Assembly (NCBI RefSeq): GCF_014843355.1
Contig: NZ_CP062137.1
Coordinates: 1,860,001-1,924,000 of the forward strand
DNA length: 64,000 nt
Origin: Actinobacillus sp. GY-402
Lineage (GTDB): Bacteria > Pseudomonadota > Gammaproteobacteria > Enterobacterales > Pasteurellaceae
Direction: 5' to 3'
Part shown: positions 23,101-30,327 of the stretch, one piece after another
Position numbering within the stretch: the stretch's first letter is position 1
Layout of the letters: each line of letters opens with the position of its first letter
Made by a program: the position numbers and the translations under genes
The notes under the pieces: generated by a model
Told to the model about the DNA's origin: nothing
The model's input: the letters and a program-made list of their open reading frames with translations, nothing else
Database searches by the model: none

Positions 23101-24409
23101 CCTCGATATGCGCGAGCTGTTGCGCATGGAGCCCAAACTTGCCGTTGATTACCTCAAGGCCAAAGGATACGCCATTGCCTGGAATTGGCAGGAAGCCCTG
23201 GAAGACGCGCATGCGCGCGCATTTACAGTGGCTAAGGTAACGCGTATGGACGTGCTTGAGACCATCCGCACGGCCACCGTCGAGGCCATCGAAAAAGGTA
23301 TCCCGGAGTGGGATTACATCAACAATCTGCGCCCTAAATTAGAGGCGTTGGGTTGGTGGGGCAAAACCAAGGTATCCAATCTAAACGATACGGAGCAAAC
23401 GATACAACTCGGCAGCCCGCACCGGCTGAAAACGATTTTGCGCACCAACAAAATGGTGGCGTATCATACCGCCCGTTATGCCGAGCAAATGGCAAACGCG
23501 GACGAGCAGCCTTACTGGCAATATTTGGCCATAAAAGACAGCCGCACCCGGGCAAGCCATTTGGCATTGCACGAGAAAATCTACCGTTATGATGATCCGA
23601 TTTGGGACAGCATGTACCCGCCGAACGGCTGGAATTGTCGCTGCCGGGTGCGCGCATTAAGCGCGAGCCGGCTTAAAAAAATGGGGCTTGAGGTAAGTCA
23701 ATCCGGCGGCAGAATCAAGCAAGGCTGGGCTATCGCTGGCGTCGATAAGGCAACAGGCGAAGAAACCCACGCCAAGGTGTACAGCCTGACCACCGAGAAA
23801 GGCACGATCACCACCGACGCCGGTTGGAGCCATAACGTCGGTAAAAGTGCGGTCGGAAATGATATCGTTTTGCTGCGTAAAATCCTGGCGACCGGCAACC
23901 GGGATTTACGCAGCCAAACCATCCAGGCAATCAACAACAGCGAAGCCCGGCATAAGGCCTTTGAGAGTTGGGTGTATGCCAATCTCGGCCAGCGCGGCGC
24001 CAGCAGTCGTTATATTTCGGCGGGCATTGTCAGCGAGGACATCGCCGACAAGGTGGCCGCACTCTCTGGCGGCGAGAAATCATCAGAGCGCTTGTTGGTG
24101 ATGAGCGAGCAGCGCCTGCAACATGCAGATAGCTCTAAACACCGGGCAAAAGGCACGGCATTGAGTGCGGATGAATACGCCGGCATATCCCGGGTTATTG
24201 CCACGCCGGGAATGGTTTTGTGGGATAAACAAAACAAAAACTTGATTTATATCAATAAAAACAAGACGCTGAAAGTGATTGTGTCCGCGCCGAACAAAGA
24301 TAAAATCAAACCTAAAGACAAAGTGGATGCGATAATCAATGCGTACAAAGTGGATTTTAAAACCGTAGAAGAGGCAATCCGAGGGGGAAATTATGTAGTG
24401 CTCGAATAA
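23087..24409 (+). CDS. Minor head protein (Mu gpF/gp30, SPP1 gp7 family) with C-terminal nuclease-like domain
   Basis: 440 aa; ATG overlaps the portal end. Head-morphogenesis core with the zinc-like WNCRCRVRAL motif (about residue 183). The C-terminal 90 residues (GTALSADEYAGISRVI ... VLWDKQNKNLIYINKNKTLK) look like the PBECR-type RNase-fold domains found at the end of such proteins, by memory. Contains an uptake core near 23843. Intact. Confidence 0.85.
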   Translation: MPADNLDMRELLRMEPKLAVDYLKAKGYAIAWNWQEALEDAHARAFTVAKVTRMDVLETIRTATVEAIEKGIPEWDYINNLRPKLEALGWWGKTKVSNLNDTEQTIQLGSPHRLKTILRTNKMVAYHTARYAEQMANADEQPYWQYLAIKDSRTRASHLALHEKIYRYDDPIWDSMYPPNGWNCRCRVRALSASRLKKMGLEVSQSGGRIKQGWAIAGVDKATGEETHAKVYSLTTEKGTITTDAGWSHNVGKSAVGNDIVLLRKILATGNRDLRSQTIQAINNSEARHKAFESWVYANLGQRGASSRYISAGIVSEDIADKVAALSGGEKSSERLLVMSEQRLQHADSSKHRAKGTALSADEYAGISRVIATPGMVLWDKQNKNLIYINKNKTLKVIVSAPNKDKIKPKDKVDAIINAYKVDFKTVEEAIRGGNYVVLE

Positions 24410-24433
24410 CAAAAGGGCGGAATCCTCCGCCCT
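24407..24433 (-). terminator. Rho-independent terminator of the tRNA-like RNA
   Basis: On the minus strand: AGGGCGGA-GGAT-TCCGCCCT followed by TTTGTTATT; stem 24433-24426 with 24421-24414, perfect 8 bp. It begins 8 nt after the 3' end of the tRNA-like cloverleaf. Confidence 0.8.
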
Positions 24434-24440
24434 CTTGTCC

Positions 24441-24507
24441 GGTCGTGGTGGGAGTCGAACCCACAATACCGCGATTGCTCGCTGGCTTACCGTTAGCCGA
24501 CACAACC
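24441..24507 (-). ncRNA. tRNA-like RNA lacking an anticodon arm
   Basis: 67-nt cloverleaf on the minus strand. Acceptor 7 bp GGTTGTG (24507-24501) with CACGACC (24447-24441), one G-U. U8 at 24500. D-arm: 4-bp stem GGCT/AGCC with loop AACGGTA, giving A14, G18-G19 and A21. T-arm: 5 bp GTGGG/CCCAC with loop TTCGACT. In place of the anticodon arm there is a 4-bp stem GCGA/TCGC closed by the GNRA tetraloop GCAA (24478-24475), then a six-base variable region. No CCA is encoded. It has its own promoter and terminator, and fills an otherwise empty gap in the late operon. Confidence 0.75.
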
Positions 24508-24516
24508 TGTACGGAT

Positions 24517-24545
24517 ATTACATAACAATTAAAGGAGTGAGTCAA
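24517..24545 (-). promoter_or_regulatory. Sigma-70-like promoter of the tRNA-like RNA
   Basis: TTGACT (24545-24540), 17-bp spacer, TGTAAT (24522-24517), about 8-9 nt before the first acceptor base. The -35 matches 5 of 6, the -10 5 of 6 but lacks the A at position 2. Confidence 0.65.
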
Positions 24546-24988
24546 GTGGAGTTTGAGATTAAATTTGACCAGGAAGACATGCGCATTGTCCAGGGCGTGT
24601 TTGCAAAATTGGTTAAACTCGGCAAATCCGACGGCCTCACGCGTAAAATGGCTAATGTGCTGCGCGAAGACGCCGAAGACGCCTTGAAAACGAGCGCGCG
24701 CCGACGGGCGAAAAATGGGAAGCCCTGTCGCTGGGGTATAAAAAAAACCGGTACGAAAAAGGATATGATGGTAAAATATTACACCGCACCGGCTTACTGA
24801 TAGCCAGTCTTAATATCGACTACGGCGATGACTTTGCGGCCGTGGGGGTGTCCGAGCCTTACGGCATCTATCATCAGTTTGGCACCAAAAAAATGTCTGC
24901 CCGACCGTTTCTCGGTATTTCTGAGGACGGCGTGGATGAGATTAAAGAGATTCTCGTCAGACAAATCCGCAGCGCGATTCGTGGATAG
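24546..24988 (+). pseudogene. Virion morphogenesis protein (Mu gpG family), frameshifted
   Basis: GTG 24546 with SD AAAGGAG opens MEFEIKFDQEDMRIVQGVFA. As read the frame drifts after 24683 and ends at 24800. Adding a T at 24684-24685 gives AFENERAPTGEKWEALSLGY, continuing to TAG 24988 for 147 aa, with the family's HRTGLLIASL and YGIYHQFGTKKM-ARPFLGIS segments. Confidence 0.8.
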
Positions 24989-25243
24989 CGCAAAACGCAA
25001 TAAGAACGCCGTAGCGCGTTTTTATTTTATTTATGGCAAACTTGCCGGGATTCAAAAATTTAAACGCGCTGTGATGAATTTAAACGGCATTTAAACGATA
25101 TTAATTATTGTCGCGATGTATAAATACCATTGTCACGCCAAAATCCCCTCTTCATTATTTTATTTTGCCCGCCCCTGCGCGGGCTTTTTAATCCCCGAGA
25201 CCCCGCAAACTCAACTCACCCCCGGGCGCGCGATAATAGCGCC
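24989..25243 (+). other. Intergenic gap with two hairpins
   Basis: No gene seen. A weak hairpin AACGC/GCGTT plus Ts lies at 25005-25022, and a clear terminator GCCCGC-CCCTGC-GCGGGC-TTTTT at 25167-25189. Between them TATAAA occurs near 25119. Head-assembly genes on either side are therefore probably separate transcripts, or read through by antitermination. Confidence 0.5.
25167..25189 (+). terminator. Rho-independent terminator upstream of the protease gene
   Basis: Six-bp GC stem, six-base loop, five Ts. Confidence 0.7.
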
Positions 25244-26320
25244 ATGAAAACGACAAAACATCCGCTTGCCGTCTTAACGGCTCAAATCAACCAAACCTCG
25301 CCGGACGGCTGGCAGCAATTGCTCCCGAAGGGCGAATTTAGATCGCGCGACGGCTCCCCGCACGACGTGCCGCACTGGTATCTTGACGAGAAGATAGCAA
25401 ATCACCTGATTGCCCGCTTGCGCGCCTTAAAGCAAGACGTGCTGATTGATTATGAGCACGAGACGATTCTCAAGGCCAAAAAAGGCCAAGCCGCCGGCGC
25501 GGTATTAGCGGCGGGATGGTTTAACGCCGATGAAGTTAAATGGTTTGATGACGACGAGCGCCAGGGCTTATTTATTCGCCCGCGCTGGACGCCAAAAGCC
25601 TATGAGCACATTAAAAACGGCGAATTCGCTTTTTTGAGCGCAGTTTTCCCCTATGGCGAATCCGGCGAGCCGCTGGAACTCAGAATGGCGGCGCTCACCA
25701 ACGACCCCGGTGTGACCGGTATGCGTCGATTGGCCGTGCTCTCAGCCCAAATTAATCAACCCCAACCCAAGGAGAAAGCAACAATGAATCCATTGTTAAA
25801 ACAGTTGCTTGGCAAGCTGGGCGTGACCGTGGACGATAACGCGGCCATTACCGACGAGCAGGCACAAACCGCCCTTTCGGCGCTGGACAGCATTACCGCC
25901 GCCAAAGCGTCGGCCGAAACCCAGGTCGCGGCGTTAAGCGCCAAAATTGACGACGTGGACTTAACTAAATATGTGCCGAAAGCGACGTATGACGCCACGG
26001 TGCAACAGTTGGCAGTGTTATCCGCAAAAACCAACGAATCCGACGTGGCGGCGGTGATTGCCAAGGCCAAAAATGAAGGCCGCGTAATGGAGACCGAAGT
26101 GGATTATTTAACCGGTTACGGCAAACAGCAAGGCGTTGCGGCGTTATCCGCTATGTTGGACGCCCGCCCGAAACTGGCCGTGTTATCCGCACAACAAACG
26201 GAAAACATCGAAAAACCAAAAGAAAAAGGTGTGGCAGTGTTATCTGCCGAAGAACAAACCGTCGCAAAATTGTTAGGCATTAGCGAAGACGATTTTGCCA
26301 AAGAAAAGGAAGCTAAATAA
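25244..26320 (+). CDS. Head maturation protease with C-terminal scaffold (Mu gpI family)
   Basis: 358 aa from ATG 25244; the longer open frame upstream crosses a terminator and is not used. Protease domain about 1-165 (VLIDYEHETILKAKKG, AFLSAVFPY). The C-terminal half is helical and Ala-rich with repeats of AVLSAQ/AALSAK. Cuts scaffold and head proteins during capsid maturation. Confidence 0.87.
   Translation: MKTTKHPLAVLTAQINQTSPDGWQQLLPKGEFRSRDGSPHDVPHWYLDEKIANHLIARLRALKQDVLIDYEHETILKAKKGQAAGAVLAAGWFNADEVKWFDDDERQGLFIRPRWTPKAYEHIKNGEFAFLSAVFPYGESGEPLELRMAALTNDPGVTGMRRLAVLSAQINQPQPKEKATMNPLLKQLLGKLGVTVDDNAAITDEQAQTALSALDSITAAKASAETQVAALSAKIDDVDLTKYVPKATYDATVQQLAVLSAKTNESDVAAVIAKAKNEGRVMETEVDYLTGYGKQQGVAALSAMLDARPKLAVLSAQQTENIEKPKEKGVAVLSAEEQTVAKLLGISEDDFAKEKEAK
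25784..26320 (+). CDS. Scaffold protein by internal in-frame start (Mu gpZ-like)
   Basis: ATG 25784 inside the protease gene has its own perfect SD (AAGGAG, 25769-25774) and opens MNPLLKQLLGKLGVTVDDNA, giving 178 aa. Mu and lambda make their scaffolds this way from protease genes. Translation from it is inferred, not shown. Confidence 0.65.
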   Translation: MNPLLKQLLGKLGVTVDDNAAITDEQAQTALSALDSITAAKASAETQVAALSAKIDDVDLTKYVPKATYDATVQQLAVLSAKTNESDVAAVIAKAKNEGRVMETEVDYLTGYGKQQGVAALSAMLDARPKLAVLSAQQTENIEKPKEKGVAVLSAEEQTVAKLLGISEDDFAKEKEAK

Positions 26321-27246
26321 TGGCTAATGTAACCCCTGAAATCGTCAAAGCGTTATTTACCGGTTTGGGTAAAAACTTCCGGGAAGGCCTGGCAAAAGCG
26401 CCAAGCCAATACACCAAAATTGCCACCGTGGTTAACTCGACCACCAAAAGCAACACTTATACGTGGTTAGGCCAAATGCCGAAACTTACGGAATGGGTGG
26501 GCAAACGTGCGGTGACCGCTATCCAAACTCACGGCTACGCGGTTGTCAATAAAGACTGGGCGTCCGGCGTAGAAATCCTGCGTACCGACATCGAAGATGA
26601 CAATATCGGCGTATATGCCCCATTGGTAATGGAGTTAGGCCGCTCCGCCGGCGAACAACCAGATGAGCTGGTATTTGGCGCATTAAAAGCAGGCTTTAAG
26701 ACGGCGTGCTACGACGGCCAGTACTTTTTTGATACCGACCACCCTGTTGGCAAAAAGCCGGACGGCACAGACCCGGTGACGGTAAGTAATATTACAGATG
26801 ACGGCACAAGCGTCACCGAAGACGGTGCCTGGTACCTGTTAGACTGTTCCCGCGCATTAAAACCGATTATTTTCCAAAATCGGAAAGCGCCGACACCGGC
26901 GCAAATGACCGACGCCAACGCGCAGAAAGTCTATGAAGACAATATGTACAGCTACGGCGTGGACTCCCGTTGTAACGTGGGTTACGGCTTCTGGCAGATG
27001 GCACATGCCGTAAAAGGCAAGCTCACCGCGGAAAACCTATGGAAAGCCATCAAGGCGATGCGCAAAGTACAAGGTGACGGCGGCCATAAACTGGGCATTA
27101 AGCCGACCCATATTGTGGTGCCGGTGGACTTACAGGAAGAAGCTACGAAGTTATTAGAGCGTGCATTCCGCGTCGAAGAGGGCGCCACCGTAGACAATGA
27201 ATTGCGCAATCTGAAACTTGAGCTGATTGTGGCGGATTATCTGTAA
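26320..27246 (+). CDS. Major capsid protein (Mu gpT family)
   Basis: 308 aa with the gpT opening (ALFTGLGKNFREGLAKAPSQ, TTKSNTYTWLGQMPKLTEW) and KPTHIVVPVDLQEEATKLLE near the C-terminus. Starts one base inside the protease stop. Intact, and ended by a strong terminator. Confidence 0.92.
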   Translation: MANVTPEIVKALFTGLGKNFREGLAKAPSQYTKIATVVNSTTKSNTYTWLGQMPKLTEWVGKRAVTAIQTHGYAVVNKDWASGVEILRTDIEDDNIGVYAPLVMELGRSAGEQPDELVFGALKAGFKTACYDGQYFFDTDHPVGKKPDGTDPVTVSNITDDGTSVTEDGAWYLLDCSRALKPIIFQNRKAPTPAQMTDANAQKVYEDNMYSYGVDSRCNVGYGFWQMAHAVKGKLTAENLWKAIKAMRKVQGDGGHKLGIKPTHIVVPVDLQEEATKLLERAFRVEEGATVDNELRNLKLELIVADYL

Positions 27247-27255
27247 TCGTTCATC

Positions 27256-27283
27256 AAAAGTGCGGTCAAATTTGACCGCATTT
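27256..27283 (+). terminator. Uptake-signal dyad terminator after the capsid gene
   Basis: AAAAGTGCGGTCAAA/TTTGACCGCATTTT: an inverted pair of uptake-like cores forming a hairpin with T-rich flank. Confidence 0.75.
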
Positions 27284-27332
27284 TAAAGGGATGTTAAAGG
27301 TCGTTTAACCGTAATTTAAGGGATATGATGCA

Positions 27333-27665
27333 ATGTCAGGATTATTTAAAGTCAAAGTGCAAAATAAAATTAAGGATGGTTATTGTCGCGCTGGCCGTAT
27401 CCTGCCAATCGGCGACAGCGTCCTTGACGATGTCACCGAAGAACAGCTTGCAGCGTTGCAGGGAGACCATCGTTTGGTTGTCGGCACGCCTGAACCGGTG
27501 GAAGTGGAAAACGTATTACCAGCCGATTTAACCAAACTGACGGTTGAGCAGTTAAAGGCGGCACTCACCGCGCGCGGCGTGCAATTTGGCGATAAAGCCG
27601 TCAAAGCGGATTTAGTGGCATTACTCACCGCCGCAACGACACCCCCGGCACAGGACGGTGAATAA
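27333..27665 (+). CDS. Mu gp35-like protein with C-terminal HeH/SAP-type motif
   Basis: 110 aa. N-terminal half is beta-rich (VKVQNKIKDGYCRAGRILPI); the C-terminal half has LTVEQLKAALTARGVQFGDKAVKA, a HeH/SAP-like nucleic-acid-binding helix pair. Matches the HI1506-type proteins of Haemophilus Mu-like prophages by memory. Stop overlaps the next ATG. Confidence 0.7.
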   Translation: MSGLFKVKVQNKIKDGYCRAGRILPIGDSVLDDVTEEQLAALQGDHRLVVGTPEPVEVENVLPADLTKLTVEQLKAALTARGVQFGDKAVKADLVALLTAATTPPAQDGE

Positions 27666-28070
27666 TGCTTTACGCCACCCCGGACAGCCTGGTGAAACGC
27701 TACGGCGAGCAAAGCATTAAGACGCTCGCCGGACAAGCGGACAGCCCAAAGGTCACCGAAGCGCTAGAAGACGCCTCGCAGACTATCGATAGTTATTTGG
27801 CCGGGCGTTATACCCTGCCGCTCAAAAGTGCGCCGGCGGTGCTGGAGCGCCACTGCTGCTATATTGCCCGGTATTTTCTGGAAAAATCGCGCCACGGACC
27901 AGGCGCGCCGGGATTATGAAGACAGTATCCGCTACCTGGAAAAAGTAGCGAGCGGGGCAATCTCCCTCGGCATTACCGAGGACGGCGATACGGTGGAGAG
28001 CGACAATGCGGCAACCATTGAATCTGCGGGCTCCGTCTGGGCCCGAGACCGGGCGAAAGGATTTATCTGA
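27665..28070 (+). pseudogene. DUF1320 head-completion protein (Mu gp36), frameshifted
   Basis: As read the frame ends at 27919. Removing one A from the A5 at 27882-27886 restores ENRATDQARRDYEDSIRYLE and runs to 28070, 134 aa, with the DUF1320 pattern (YATPDSLVKRYGEQ, TIDSYLAGRYTLPL). An adaptor or head-closure role is usual for the family. Confidence 0.8.
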
Positions 28071-28508
28071 TGAGCAACATCGCAAACCAGTGACGCGTTG
28101 CAGGAAAGAATCCGCGAGCTTTGCGGCGAGATGTTGCACGAGGTGACCTCTCACCCGGGGCATTGGGATGATTCGGCGGTCGCGCGCATTGTAAGCAACC
28201 CGCCCGCCGCCTATACCGCCTGGCTCGGTCACATGCCGGGAGAGAATCCCCACGTTGTGCAGGCGCGCTGGGCGATATATGTCGTCGCTAACGTGTTAGA
28301 CGGCGAGCGCGAAGACGACGCCGGCATCTATCAGCTGGTTGAGCGATTAAGCGCCGGGCTGCACCGCATAAAAATCGCCCCCAGCGGCGTGTTTGAGCTG
28401 CTGTCGGTACAGAATTTGTGGTCGGATACGCAAAGCGGCATGGGTGTGGCAGTCTATGGGATGTATTTTAAAGCGCCAATGCCGAATCGAGGGGGGTTAA
28501 ATGGCTAA
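28070..28508 (+). pseudogene. Mu gp37-like (DUF1834) protein, frameshifted at codon 7
   Basis: ATG 28070 overlaps the previous stop, but the frame ends after 7 codons. Removing one C at 28087-28088 gives MSNIANSDALQERIRELCGE and 145 aa to 28508. Contains WLGHMPGENPHVVQARWAIY. Likely a tail-terminator or head-tail joining component by place. Confidence 0.75.
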
Positions 28509-28680
28509 AGTCAATATCACGCTCACTGCTCAACATACGCACGCCGGCAAAACTTATCAGGCGGGCGAAACTATCGAAATTGAGCAATCGGACGCCGATT
28601 TTATCGTTAAAAATCGAATCGGCAAAGTGACAAAAATCACGAAAACCAAAACCAAGGAGAAAAATAATGGCACGCGTTGA
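28501..28680 (+). CDS. 59-aa phage protein
   Basis: ATG 28501 overlaps the preceding gene; 59 aa opening MAKVNITLTAQHTHAGKTYQ, then AGETIEIEQSDADFIVKNRI, and a basic tail. Its end overlaps the tail-tube start at 28667. Small beta proteins of this type occur at this point in Mu-like phages. Confidence 0.55.
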   Translation: MAKVNITLTAQHTHAGKTYQAGETIEIEQSDADFIVKNRIGKVTKITKTKTKEKNNGTR

Positions 28681-29413
28681 AACATATTCTTACGGGCAGG
28701 GCAAACTTTATCTGGCCAATCGCGACAGTAGCGGCAATATCGGTGCGCAGCGATGGGTCGGTGATGTGTCCGAATTGTCCGTATCGCTAACCGTTGAGGA
28801 TTTCACTCACAAAGAATCCTACAGCGGCAGTCGCCAGGAAGTGCGGAAAATCATTACATCAAAATCCGGCGAAGTATCGACCAAATTCCATGAGTTAAGC
28901 ATTGACAATCTGGCACTGATGTTGCTTGGCAGTCCGATTAAAACCGTAGGCTCAACCGTTACAGGTGAAAAATTGCCGGCGGAAATTGAAGTCGGCGACC
29001 GCATTGCCCTGGCACATCCGAATGTCAGCAACGTCACAATCGAAGGTTTGACTGAAAATACGGACTTTATTGTGGATGAAATTTTCGGTGCGCTTGAGTT
29101 TTTGAAAAAACAAACCGGGCTGACAAAAACCGTCGCATACACTTACGGCGCATCCGAAAGCGTGGCCTTATTAACCGAAAATCCGAAGGATTTATTCCTA
29201 CGCTTCGAAGGTGTCAACTTGGCGGAAAATAACGAATGGAACATCGTTGAACTGTACAAGATTAACTTTAATCCGACGGACGCACTAAATTTAATCAATA
29301 GTGATAACTCACTGGATGCGCTTAGCGCCAAAGCTAAAGTGCTCGCCGACACCACAAAGGTGGGCGACGCCAAACTCGGTCGCTTTGGTCGCGTAATTAA
29401 AATCCGTAAATAA
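28667..29413 (+). CDS. Major tail tube protein (siphophage type)
   Basis: 248 aa, beta-rich, opening MARVETYSYGQGKLYLANRD. Size, place before the assembly chaperone and tape measure, and absence of any tail-sheath gene nearby indicate the tube of a non-contractile tail. SD AAGGAG. Intact. A GC-rich hairpin (CCCGGGG/CCCCGGG, 29420-29440) follows its stop. Confidence 0.75.
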   Translation: MARVETYSYGQGKLYLANRDSSGNIGAQRWVGDVSELSVSLTVEDFTHKESYSGSRQEVRKIITSKSGEVSTKFHELSIDNLALMLLGSPIKTVGSTVTGEKLPAEIEVGDRIALAHPNVSNVTIEGLTENTDFIVDEIFGALEFLKKQTGLTKTVAYTYGASESVALLTENPKDLFLRFEGVNLAENNEWNIVELYKINFNPTDALNLINSDNSLDALSAKAKVLADTTKVGDAKLGRFGRVIKIRK

Positions 29414-29468
29414 TCCATTTCCCGGGGTAAACCCCGGGGAAAATTAACTCAAGATATCAGGCGCAATC

Positions 29469-30084
29469 ATGACAACAGAAGAAACCAACAATAAAGAGCT
29501 TCAAATTCTTTTTCCAACGGCAGAACTCACCATCGGCGGCGAAAAAATTACGGTTAAGGAATACACGCTTAAACAGCAATTACAGCATAACGCTAAATTC
29601 GTGCCGTTTATAGCCTCGTTACGCGCCACATTGGGCGCCAAAAAAGAAGATTTTAGTCTTGATGAATTAATGGCATGTCTGAGCGAAAATTATCAGGATG
29701 TAATCGAACTGGTCGCATTGTCAATCAATAAACCGGTTGATTTTATTGAAAATCTCAATGCCCGAGACGGCGAAGACTTGCTGATGGCCTGGTGGTGCGT
29801 TAACAGCGATTTTTACCCGCAAGGCGATAGCGCCAATCATCGAGAAAATGGCGAAGGACAACCTCAACACACTGGATGGGGGCGAAATCATAGAGCTGTT
29901 GGTTGCCAACGGGCACCATTTTGCGGAGCTTGGTGATTATACCGCGCGACAATTGTTGCTGTTCTATGAAAGGGCGTTGATCCGCCGGCGGAAAGAACGT
30001 GCCGACAGAACCGTTGATGTGTCATTCGGGGTAAATGGCGGAAATGAGGTGCAGGGCTATATAGACGAATTGACCGCACCTTAA
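29469..30084 (+). pseudogene. Tail assembly chaperone gene(s), frameshift either programmed or mutational
   Basis: Frame one (29469-29936) opens MTTEETNNKELQILFPTAEL and is clean to NSDF. After the T5 at 29810-29814 a different frame reads TRKAIAPIIEKMAKDNLNTL and goes on to 30084. Removing one T joins them (204 aa). The shift equals +1 or -2; Mu-type tail chaperones are known to use a -2 programmed shift just before the tape measure, so this one could be functional. It could also be two separate genes. Confidence 0.6.
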
Positions 30085-30103
30085 AAGTGCGGTCGATTTT
30101 TTT
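30072..30103. terminator. Uptake-signal dyad terminator between convergent genes
   Basis: GACCGCAC-CTTAAAA-GTGCGGTC then GATTTTTTT on the plus strand; the loop holds the chaperone stop codon. Ends the chaperone transcript and meets the minus-strand membrane gene. Confidence 0.75.
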
Positions 30104-30317
30104 AGAGTTTTGAACCGATGACTATGCCGAGCATGGCGGCAAGAGGCGCACGAAAGAAGGCGCCGATAACAAAAATAATCGCGTAAAACACCGTGCCCCA
30201 AAACAGCACCTGACCAAAGGTGACGACCCCGAACAGCATAAACAATAAGCCGATTTCGTAGGGCAACAACACGATAGCCCAACCCAGCAGGCTGATATTA
30301 ACGTTTTCTTTTTCCAT
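30102..30317 (-). CDS. Reverse-strand 71-aa membrane protein, moron candidate
   Basis: Two to three membrane helices (LLGWAIVLLPYEIGLLFMLF, VVTFGQVLFWGTVFYAIIFV), start ATG 30317 and stop 30102. It is the only protein gene reading left within the late region and sits between chaperone and tape measure. Small membrane proteins in such places often act as lysogenic-conversion or exclusion factors; no direct evidence here. A weak SD (GGGGGCT) precedes it. Confidence 0.55.
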   Translation of the reverse strand: MEKENVNISLLGWAIVLLPYEIGLLFMLFGVVTFGQVLFWGTVFYAIIFVIGAFFRAPLAAMLGIVIGSKL

Positions 30318-30327
30318 CGGAGCCCCC

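Noticed and set aside
24441..24507. Ordinary tRNA gene
   Set aside because: No 7-base anticodon loop can be drawn with the D- and T-arms in place, and total length is 67 nt without CCA. Hence annotated as tRNA-like.
24435..24545. Upstream extension of gene G, reading GRGGSRTHNTAIARW
   Set aside because: This is translation of the tRNA-like gene; G-G-S-R-T-H is a typical false product of a T-loop. The GTG at 24546 has a strong Shine-Dalgarno.
25130..25243. N-terminal extension of the phage protease
   Set aside because: It crosses a rho-independent terminator, and no family member has it.
29420..29440. GC-rich hairpin after the tail tube gene as a terminator
   Set aside because: The stem is strong but the 3' side is AAAATT, with no T run on either strand; kept only as a note under the gene.
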